In this document: one piece after another, positions 1-6,072 of the stretch
How the letters are laid out: the number at the start of each line of letters is the position of its first letter
Position numbering within the stretch: the stretch's first letter is position 1
NCBI GenBank assembly: GCA_002686705.1
Contig: NYYH01000005.1
Span: 1-16,103 of the forward strand
Direction: 5' to 3'
DNA length: 16,103 nt
DNA from: Bacteroidota bacterium
Lineage (GTDB): Bacteria; Bacteroidota; Bacteroidia; Bacteroidales; F082
The notes under the pieces: generated by a model
Seen by the model: only the letters and a program-made list of their open reading frames with translations
Database searches by the model: none
Told to the model about the DNA's origin: nothing
Program-made: the position numbers and the translations under genes

Positions 1-20
1 CAAGGGATAGGAAATAAAAT

Positions 21-123
21 GGTTTCGCGTTTGTGGTTTCGCGTTTGTGGTTTCGCGTTTGTGGTTTCGGGTTTGTGGTTTCGCGTTTGTGGTTTCGCGT
101 TTGTGGTTTCGCGTTTGTGGTTT
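21..123. repeat. 14-bp tandem repeat array, 7 copies plus a partial copy
   Basis: Seven head-to-tail copies of the unit GGTTTCGCGTTTGT start at 21, 35, 49, 63, 77, 91 and 105, followed by a partial GGTTT at 119-123. Copy 4 carries one substitution (G instead of C at position 70); the others are identical. Read on the - strand, each 14-mer is two heptads (ACGCGAA plus ACCACAA), the same type as the array at 555-617 but in the opposite orientation. The array ends 19 bp before the start codon of the four-helix-bundle gene and so probably lies in or near its 5' leader. There are no unique spacers, so it is not CRISPR. The near-identity of the copies suggests recent expansion or slippage. Confidence 0.97.
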
Positions 124-142
124 ACCTAAATGAATTATAAAC

Positions 143-535
143 ATGGCAACAATAACAGATTTTGAAGACTTAGATATTTGGAAAATGGCTAGAAAACTAT
201 GCCAGGATGTAGATAAGATTATTAATACAACATCTTTGAAAGATGACTATAAACTTCGTGATCAAATAAATGCTTCCTCCGGATCAATTATGGATAATAT
301 TGCCGAAGGATTTGAAAGAAGTGGGAAGAAAGAGTTTCGACAATTTTTATCAATTTCAAAAGGTTCATGTGGTGAGTGTCGGTCGCAGCTATACAGAATT
401 CACGATAGAAATTATATCACAAGGCAAAAATTTGAATCATTAAAAGAAGAAACTATTATAATTGGCAGAAAAATTGGATCATTCATTAAATATCTAAATA
501 ACTCCAATTATACAGGAATAAAGTATAAAGAGTAA
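143..535 (+). CDS. Four-helix-bundle protein, S23/IVP family (23S rRNA intervening-sequence protein-like)
   Basis: This 130-residue protein matches the four helix bundle / 23S rRNA intervening-sequence protein family (TIGR02436-type, related to Avd of diversity-generating retroelements). Visible family features are FEDLDIWKMARKL near residues 7-19, an Arg-Asp at 39-40, the core SIMDNIAEGFERSG (48-61), and FLSISKGSCGEC with SQLYR (69-85), followed by a helical C-terminus ending in a short polar tail. Length is normal for the family. The biochemical role of stand-alone members is not established; the fold is a basic, oligomeric helical bundle that could bind nucleic acid. The ATG at 143 fits the family N-terminus. 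The ATG at 130 is in another frame. The gene is bracketed by heptad-type repeat arrays in opposite orientations. No reverse transcriptase or rRNA sequence is nearby. Confidence 0.9.
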   Translation: MATITDFEDLDIWKMARKLCQDVDKIINTTSLKDDYKLRDQINASSGSIMDNIAEGFERSGKKEFRQFLSISKGSCGECRSQLYRIHDRNYITRQKFESLKEETIIIGRKIGSFIKYLNNSNYTGIKYKE

Positions 536-554
536 TTATTATGTAATTTCTTTA

Positions 555-617
555 ACTCGAAACTCAAAACCCAAAACCCGAAACACGAAACCTGAAACCC
601 GCAACTCAAAACCCGAA
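555..617. repeat. Degenerate 7-bp repeat array, 9 units, consensus ACYCRAA
   Basis: Nine consecutive heptads run from 555 to 617: ACTCGAA, ACTCAAA, ACCCAAA, ACCCGAA, ACACGAA, ACCTGAA, ACCCGCA, ACTCAAA, ACCCGAA. Unlike the 14-bp array upstream of the four-helix-bundle gene, these units are divergent. On the + strand they read as the complement of the upstream array, so the two flank the gene as imperfect inverted repeats: GGTTTCGCGTTTGT upstream against ACACGAAACC and AACCCGAAA here. The array ends two bases before the ATG at 620 and forms the immediate leader of the aminotransferase gene. In-frame stop TGA at 593-595 lies inside the array. Confidence 0.93.
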
Positions 618-619
618 AC

Positions 620-1465
620 ATGATCCCAACAACCTGTTTATCTGCAAATTTCATTATGAATAACAAGCTTGTAAGTTGTAAAGCTTTTAACGCTGATCAA
701 CTGAATAAAGGAATAGTTATATATGAAGTTATACGGATCATTAATAGAACGCCACTATTTTATCAGGAGCATGTTGAAAGATTCTATAATTCGGTAAAAA
801 ACTCCGGATTTAGAATTAATTTATCTGCTGAAAGTATTGCTCTGCGAATCAAATCACTAATAGAAACTAATAAACTTGAGGATGTCAACATAAGGTTCCA
901 AATTAGCTTTACAAAAGATAATAAGGCAACATTCTCTGCATGGGCATGTCCGTTTTTTTATCCTAAAAATGAGTTTTACGAATCAGGAGCTTCCCTTTCA
1001 ACGATTGTTGCACATAGAGATAATCCAAACGTTAAAATCTACAACCGCAAATTGATAAATAATGTATTCTCGCGTATCGGCAAAGACAATATCTATGAGG
1101 TATTGTTATTAAACAAGGATGGATTTATCACAGAAGGAAGTCGTTCAAACATATTTTTTGTAGATGGTAATAGAATAATCACTCCTCCCCTTTCATCAGT
1201 ACTACCCGGAATTACCAGATTAAATGTTATTAAAATTGCTAGTAAGTTAGAGATTGACTGTAATGAAGTAGATATCAATTATAATTCGTTGCAATTATTT
1301 GATGGTGCGTTTATTACTGGCACTTCGCCAAAAGTATTACCTATTGGAAAAATTGATGGAGTTATTTTTAATCCTGATCACCCAACTATATCCGTTTTAA
1401 TGAAGAGTTATAATGAAATTGTTGTCAGATATATTGATAGTTTTTCATGGTCACATTATGTCTGA
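620..1465 (+). CDS. Class IV PLP-dependent aminotransferase (BCAT / D-amino-acid transaminase / PabC superfamily)
   Basis: This 281-residue protein has the fold-type IV layout. An N-terminal segment contains GIVIYEVIRIINRTPLFYQEH (31-51), with the usual pattern YE-hydrophobic-R followed by the loop contacting substrate. K139 (in NVKIYNRKL) is the probable Schiff-base lysine: it lies 20 residues before EVLLL, the same spacing as in D-amino-acid transaminase. E172 in TEGSRSNIFFV (171-181) is the expected cofactor-contacting glutamate. DGAFITGTSPKVLPI (228-242) matches the C-terminal G-T-S phosphate-binding region. The substrate cannot be fixed by eye; branched-chain amino acids, a D-amino acid or aminodeoxychorismate are all possible. 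The ATG at 620 abuts the heptad array; ATG 656 (residue 13, start of MNNKLVS) is a credible alternative because family proteins usually begin close to such a segment. An in-frame stop at 593-595 limits any further N-terminal extension. Confidence 0.88.
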   Translation: MIPTTCLSANFIMNNKLVSCKAFNADQLNKGIVIYEVIRIINRTPLFYQEHVERFYNSVKNSGFRINLSAESIALRIKSLIETNKLEDVNIRFQISFTKDNKATFSAWACPFFYPKNEFYESGASLSTIVAHRDNPNVKIYNRKLINNVFSRIGKDNIYEVLLLNKDGFITEGSRSNIFFVDGNRIITPPLSSVLPGITRLNVIKIASKLEIDCNEVDINYNSLQLFDGAFITGTSPKVLPIGKIDGVIFNPDHPTISVLMKSYNEIVVRYIDSFSWSHYV

Positions 1466-1557
1466 TCCAATAATATTAACAATCACACTAATATTCTATA
1501 CGTAATATACCAATCATTTTTTTGTAATTTTACCTCTAATAAATTATCATTAAAGCG

Positions 1558-2430
1558 ATGTTTAGATATAGCAGATTATTAAACTACTTCAGGATACCTC
1601 AAACATTAATGCTGATTCTGGCAATGCCTTTTGTAACATTAGGTCAAAAAACTTTACCGAATGATTTTTGTATTGACAGGATTGAATCGACCCTATTCGA
1701 AAACATCAATCTTCTCCGCGTGGATTATGGTAAGCCTGAGCTTCAGCAATCTGCCTCGCTTTGTTATGTTGCTGAACAACACGTAAACGATCTTCAAAGC
1801 AACAATCCTGATACCAGTGTCTGCAATCTTTCAAGCTGGTCTGATAAAGGAGACTGGACACCATGTTGTTATACCAAATACCTTCATAATCCCAACTGTA
1901 TGTGGGATAAGCCTAAAGAACTGACACCATATACTTATCGTGGCTATGAATTAGTCACATTTATAGAGGAAGATTTTAATGCTGACTCGATTATTAATCT
2001 TTGGTCGGATTCAAAAGAAACATTAGATATGATATTAACCAGGGATAATTTCGCTAATAAGAAATGGATTTGTGCAGGAATCGGAATAAGCGAAAATTAT
2101 ATTTCATTATGGTTCGGTCAAAGAAAAGACCAACTTAGAGTCCCTGATATTTGCGATGATGGAAATGATAGCAATATAATTATTCCGACCATGGCTTCAA
2201 GAAGTACATCAAATACTTATTACTTAATATTTGGAAGCCATGCAAATATGCACGATGCAAGGGAAGCATGTAGAAGACTTAAAAATAATGAATTTAAGAA
2301 CTGTGACATTCTTGTAAAGAATGACAAATACAGAGTTTATTTAAACAAATTCAATAGCCTGCAAGAAGCAATGTATGCAAAACAACAACTCCCTTTTACT
2401 TATAGAGAAGCATGGATCCTTAAGGATTAA
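1558..2430 (+). CDS. Secreted CAP-domain protein with C-terminal SPOR domain
   Basis: The protein has 290 residues. The N-terminus has a basic stretch, a hydrophobic core (about 14-28) and a likely signal-peptidase site near TLGQ (27-30), so export is expected. Residues about 40-188 resemble a bacterial CAP (SCP/YkwD-like) domain: FENINLLRVDYGKPEL, then a Leu/Ala-rich helix with H75 (AEQHVNDL), RGYELVTF with E131 in the GEN-like position, and a C-terminal strand ICAGIGIS. The second CAP histidine, usually in an SPGHRANIL-like motif, appears to be Thr155 in SKETLDMIL. Residues about 220-290 read as a SPOR domain: YYLIFGSHANMHDA, a Cys-containing helix, KYRVYLNKF and LQEAMYAKQQL. SPOR domains bind glycan strands lacking stem peptides, so a role at the cell wall or division site is inferred. 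Ten cysteines remain after the signal peptide, suggesting disulfides. The next gene begins 42 bp downstream on the same strand. Confidence 0.8.
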   Translation: MFRYSRLLNYFRIPQTLMLILAMPFVTLGQKTLPNDFCIDRIESTLFENINLLRVDYGKPELQQSASLCYVAEQHVNDLQSNNPDTSVCNLSSWSDKGDWTPCCYTKYLHNPNCMWDKPKELTPYTYRGYELVTFIEEDFNADSIINLWSDSKETLDMILTRDNFANKKWICAGIGISENYISLWFGQRKDQLRVPDICDDGNDSNIIIPTMASRSTSNTYYLIFGSHANMHDAREACRRLKNNEFKNCDILVKNDKYRVYLNKFNSLQEAMYAKQQLPFTYREAWILKD

Positions 2431-2472
2431 ATCCACATAAAATATCATTCTTAAATATTATCTTTGCTTAAT

Positions 2473-2967
2473 ATGGAAAGCACAGTAATTTACATAACTA
2501 TAATTATAATTGTGATATTGGTAATTACTGTCTATAATTACAGGAAAAAACAAGTAAGATATTATTTACTATCACTTCAACGATACCCGGAACTTACATT
2601 AAGCATTAGTATTCAAAAACAAAAAGGCAAGATAAGTGCAGTATTTATTAAGTTATCTGCAATAAAAGAAGTAGAGTTGAAGGATCTCAAAATCGAATTG
2701 ATAACCGCCAAAAGAGAGTTTAACAATTACTCCTTGCAATCATTATTAGAATCAAATCCATTCCCAGTTAAACTAGAAGAGAACACAAAAACAAAGTTTC
2801 TTGTTCGCTTTGAGGATTTCCGTACACTACTAATGGACGGAGAGCATCCGTTTCGTACATTTCGTTTTGTAGTTGTATCAGATAAGGGCCAAACTTACAA
2901 ATCACATGAAATGGGGTTTGACAAAAAATGGGTCATTTACAGGCCTGATTCAGGTAAATACAATTAA
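2473..2967 (+). CDS. Small single-pass membrane protein of unknown function
   Basis: I do not recognise a family. The reading frame stays open upstream to a TTG at 2464, but the ATG at 2473 gives a normal start (164 residues). An N-terminal transmembrane helix occupies about residues 5-22 (mostly Ile/Val), followed by basic YRKKQ, which favours a cytoplasmic C-terminal part under the positive-inside rule. The rest (about 35-160) alternates short hydrophobic and polar segments, as in a beta-rich domain (LTLSISIQ, FRTFRFVVVSD, KWVIYRP). No catalytic motif or cysteines are apparent. It lies 42 bp after the CAP-SPOR gene in the same direction, so co-transcription is plausible, and it converges on recN. 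Confidence 0.75.
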   Translation: MESTVIYITIIIIVILVITVYNYRKKQVRYYLLSLQRYPELTLSISIQKQKGKISAVFIKLSAIKEVELKDLKIELITAKREFNNYSLQSLLESNPFPVKLEENTKTKFLVRFEDFRTLLMDGEHPFRTFRFVVVSDKGQTYKSHEMGFDKKWVIYRPDSGKYN

Positions 2968-3014
2968 GGAAATGATTTTCATACTCGATGAATGCGAATA
3001 AGGGGTGCAATACA

Positions 3015-4673
3015 TTACTTCTCATCCATCAATTCCCTGGCTACATCCAAAGCAGTTGCGGTAACCCTTTCGTTACTTAAAATTTTGGCCAGCTCCTCTA
3101 CCCTACCTTCATTATTGAGTTTGCTAATTGTAGTAAAAGTTGAGTTATTTACTATTGATTTATGTACTTTATAATGATGATCAGACTTAGATGCGATTTG
3201 CGGCAAGTGTGTAATGGAAATAACCTGATGTTTTTTTGCCATTTTCTTGATTATACTACCCACCTTCCCAGCAATCTCACCAGAAACACCCGCATCAATC
3301 TCATCGAAAATAACAGTAGGGAGCATTTGCTTTTTATTAATCAGCGATTTAATGGCTAGCATAAGTCTTGAAAGTTCACCCCCCGATGCAATTTTACTAA
3401 TTTCGCCAGGTTCAACTCCGAGATTAGCATTAAACACAAACTGTACTTTATCCAAACCCGCAATCCCAAATTCAGGTAATTTTTCAATTCGCGTAACAAA
3501 TCCGGCATCTTTCATTCCTACTTGCCTTAAAATCGTCAACACAGCATTTGAAAAACTATCACATCCGTTGATACGAACATCATGGAGCTCATTTGCATTT
3601 TCGATCAATTCTTTTTTAACAGTCGACAATTCATTATTTATGGCTTCAATCTCCTCTCCCATTGAACTTATGCTATTCAGCTTTTCTTCGTATTCTTTTT
3701 TAACATTGATAAGTTCAGTTACAGTTTGAACGTGGTGCTTATGAATTAATGAATAAACAGCACTCAGTTTTTCGTTAACAAGCTGTAATTCGCGCGTATC
3801 GAAATTATCATCTCGATTCATTATCTCAATTTCATCCTGTATATCCTTTAACTCAATTGTAAGACTATTTAGTCGTTGCACAATTGTTTTAACATTTGGT
3901 AAGTAGGACTGGATATTTCCAACAATTTTTGTTAGTTCTGAGAGATTATTAGTCAAAGAACTTTCATCATTATTGAGTATAGATTCTGCATTTGCTAAGG
4001 CCAGCTTAATTTCTTCAGCATGTTCAAGGTATTGTGCCCTGGTTTCAAGCTCATCAATATCTTGAGTGTTTAATGAAACATTGTTCAACTCTTCCAACTG
4101 ATATTTTAAATAGTCTTCGTCTTTTATTGCTTTATTATTTAACTCAATTAATTGTTCCAATCTGCTTGTTAAAGAATTATAGCGTTCGTAAACATTTTTA
4201 TACTTAGTTAACAAATTGGGTTTGTTAATAAAATCATCCAGTACATTTAATTGAAATGAAGCATCTGATAACTGAAGAGTTTCGTGTTGTGAGTGAACAT
4301 TAACAAACTTATTTCCAAGATAAACCAAGAGCCCTAGATTAACAGGAGTATCATTAATAAATGCTCTTGATTTTCCGGATGGAAGTATCTCACGTCTTAT
4401 TATAGTCTGATTGTCATAATCAAGATCGTTATCAGCAAAGAACTTTTGTAATGACAAATTTCTATTGTCGAAAACACCTTCGATAACACATTTCTTTGAT
4501 TTATTTCTGAGAATATTGAGGTCAGCTCTTTTACCCAAAATCATTGAAAATGCACCAAGTATAATAGATTTTCCAGCTCCCGTTTCGCCTGTTATAACCG
4601 AAAATCCTTCTGTAAACCCAATCTCAATATTTTCGATCAATGCATAATTAACTATGGATAAAGATTTTAGCAT
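3015..4673 (-). CDS. recN: DNA repair protein RecN
   Basis: RecN is an SMC-like ATPase that acts in double-strand-break repair and brings DNA ends together. This 552-residue protein has the family layout and usual length. It starts with MLKSLSIVNYALIENIEI, then Walker A GETGAGKS (29-36). A long coiled-coil middle (about 150-380, rich in Glu/Lys/Leu heptads) follows. The ABC signature IASGGELSR is at 428-436, Walker B VIFDEID with D457/E458 comes next, and an H-loop ITHLPQIAS has H489. The C-terminus LSNERVTATALDVARELM is typical. It lies 112 bp downstream of the murD-family gene on the same strand. A TAGTTTTG element within that gap suggests it may also have its own promoter. Confidence 0.97.
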   Translation of the reverse strand: MLKSLSIVNYALIENIEIGFTEGFSVITGETGAGKSIILGAFSMILGKRADLNILRNKSKKCVIEGVFDNRNLSLQKFFADNDLDYDNQTIIRREILPSGKSRAFINDTPVNLGLLVYLGNKFVNVHSQHETLQLSDASFQLNVLDDFINKPNLLTKYKNVYERYNSLTSRLEQLIELNNKAIKDEDYLKYQLEELNNVSLNTQDIDELETRAQYLEHAEEIKLALANAESILNNDESSLTNNLSELTKIVGNIQSYLPNVKTIVQRLNSLTIELKDIQDEIEIMNRDDNFDTRELQLVNEKLSAVYSLIHKHHVQTVTELINVKKEYEEKLNSISSMGEEIEAINNELSTVKKELIENANELHDVRINGCDSFSNAVLTILRQVGMKDAGFVTRIEKLPEFGIAGLDKVQFVFNANLGVEPGEISKIASGGELSRLMLAIKSLINKKQMLPTVIFDEIDAGVSGEIAGKVGSIIKKMAKKHQVISITHLPQIASKSDHHYKVHKSIVNNSTFTTISKLNNEGRVEELAKILSNERVTATALDVARELMDEK

Positions 4674-4699
4674 AAAAATGAATTCTTATCAGGAATCTA

Positions 4700-4707
4700 C
4701 AAAACTA
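4700..4707 (-). promoter_or_regulatory. Candidate -7 element (TAnnTTTG) for recN
   Basis: The - strand reads TAGTTTTG, a full match to the Bacteroidota -7 consensus TAnnTTTG, 26 bases upstream of the recN ATG. No clear TTTG-type -33 box lies about 19 bp further upstream; that stretch is simply A/T-rich. The match is short in very AT-rich DNA, so this is only a candidate. Confidence 0.3.
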
Positions 4708-4785
4708 AGAAAAACAGTTTTTAAATTTAATTTTTAAACTACAATTTGTCAAAAGCTATAATTAAATATCTGACTTAAATAACCC

Positions 4786-6072
4786 TTAAAGCCTAACAGC
4801 TAATGCTTTGAATGTATCTCCTCGATGTTCGAAATTATGGAACTGGTCGTAACTTGCAGCCGCTGGAGACAACAAGCATATACTTCCCTTTGCTGTATTT
4901 TGAACTATTATTTTAAAAGCACTTTCAATTGAATTGGCCTTAAATAATCTTTTAGTAGTATCTGTGCCGAAGATATCAAACATCCTGTCGCCTGCCATCC
5001 CAAGAAAAATAAAATTACGAATATTCGAAGTCTCAAGAAATTCAATCAATTGAGAATAATCCAATCTACGGTCGTACCCCCCGAGAATTAGAGTGTCAAT
5101 ATTACCGAATGCCTTAACAGCAGCAATTGTTGATTCAGGCACTGTAGATATACTATCGTTAATAAATGTAATGCCTCTAAATTCACCGATATTTTCCAAA
5201 CGATGGGGTAAGCTCATAAAGCTATCTAATGAATTGATAGCGTCATTAATAGACACACCTACTTCATTTGCAGCAAGAAGTGCAGCATTAATATTTATGA
5301 TATTGTGATCACCCATTAACGGTGATTTCTTAATTTTCAAATCATAGGTATCGTGAGAAACTTCAATAAATCGATGTTTCCTGTCTGGGATCTTGCTAAT
5401 AAGAGATTCATTGGCAATTAAGCAATCTTCTTTGTTCTGAAATTTATAAATATTGAATTTTGCTTTACAATAATTATTGTAGCTATAAAAATAATCGAGA
5501 TGTTCAGGAAATACATTTAATAATACTGCTATATGAGGGGACCTATGTAAATATTCCAACTGATGCGCTGAAAGTTCATAAACAATTATTGTGTCTTTTT
5601 CTATTGCATCAATCATATCGAATGCTGGAACACCTATATTTCCTATCAGTAAAGTTTTTTTACCAACTGCTTTAAGAAAATGAGTGATAAGGCTGACTGT
5701 CGTGCTCTTACCCTTTGTTCCGGTTACACCAACAACCTGGGAAGCATAACATTTCAAAAACAAATCAGTTTGTGACGTTATTTTATCTACTAATTCACTA
5801 TCTATACTACCAATAATTATCCCCGGAGATTTTATAATTATATCAAAAAGCTTAAGTGATTTCAGATAACCACTCCCCAAATATAATTCCAATTTATCGT
5901 CATTTGATAACTCAGTATCTTTTTCGATCTCAGAATTTATATCGGCAATTCCCAGTTGTAGCCCAGGGAATTGTTTTCTTAGAAAACTATATGTCGATCT
6001 TCCTTCTTTACCAAAACCAAGTATCAGAACTCTTGATGCATCAGAAATAAAGGAATTAAACAACTCAATCAT
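4786..6072 (-). CDS. murD: MurD-family UDP-MurNAc-L-alanine:glutamate ligase, probably the L-Glu-adding MurD2 type
   Basis: This cytoplasmic Mur ligase adds glutamate to UDP-MurNAc-L-Ala using ATP. Its 428 residues show an N-terminal Rossmann domain (VLILGFGKEGRST, 15-27), the P-loop GTKGKST (118-124), ELSAHQLEYL (166-175), NVFPEHLDYF (186-195), a candidate carbamylated lysine K205 (KAKFNIY), HRLENIGEF (290-298), NDSIST (305-310), GGYDRRLDYS (331-340) and the MurD hallmark LSPAAASYDQFHNFEHRGD (401-419). Two positions equivalent, by my reading, to D-Glu-contacting lysines of E. coli MurD differ: I308 in place of Lys (NDSK...) and R335 in place of Lys (GGDGK...). Its start codon overlaps the end of the murL-like gene by 8 bp. 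Together these favour MurD2, which uses L-Glu before MurL epimerises the product. Ordinary D-Glu-adding MurD remains possible. Confidence 0.9.
   Translation of the reverse strand: MIELFNSFISDASRVLILGFGKEGRSTYSFLRKQFPGLQLGIADINSEIEKDTELSNDDKLELYLGSGYLKSLKLFDIIIKSPGIIIGSIDSELVDKITSQTDLFLKCYASQVVGVTGTKGKSTTVSLITHFLKAVGKKTLLIGNIGVPAFDMIDAIEKDTIIVYELSAHQLEYLHRSPHIAVLLNVFPEHLDYFYSYNNYCKAKFNIYKFQNKEDCLIANESLISKIPDRKHRFIEVSHDTYDLKIKKSPLMGDHNIININAALLAANEVGVSINDAINSLDSFMSLPHRLENIGEFRGITFINDSISTVPESTIAAVKAFGNIDTLILGGYDRRLDYSQLIEFLETSNIRNFIFLGMAGDRMFDIFGTDTTKRLFKANSIESAFKIIVQNTAKGSICLLSPAAASYDQFHNFEHRGDTFKALAVRL

Noticed and set aside
21..123. CRISPR-like repeat array
   Set aside because: The 14-bp units are directly joined with no unique spacers, and there are no cas genes.
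143..535. Accessory Avd protein of a diversity-generating retroelement
   Set aside because: The family is related, but no reverse transcriptase, template repeat or variable repeat is present in the window.
1..620. Intervening sequence inside a 23S rRNA gene
   Set aside because: Neither flank contains recognisable rRNA sequence; the right flank is a protein-coding gene.
1466..1557. Promoter of the CAP-SPOR gene
   Set aside because: The 92-bp gap is AT-rich and has a TTTG at 1521-1524 and TAAATTAT at 1540-1547, but the spacing (15 bp) and the second element do not fit the consensus well enough.
2968..3014. Bidirectional terminator between the convergent unknown gene and recN
   Set aside because: Only a very short ATGA/TCAT pairing is possible, with no GC-rich stem or following T-run.
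3247..3729. 160-codon open frame on the + strand inside recN
   Set aside because: It lies antisense to the conserved ATPase half of recN; its low-complexity Ser/Ile/Leu composition is typical of a reverse-complement shadow.
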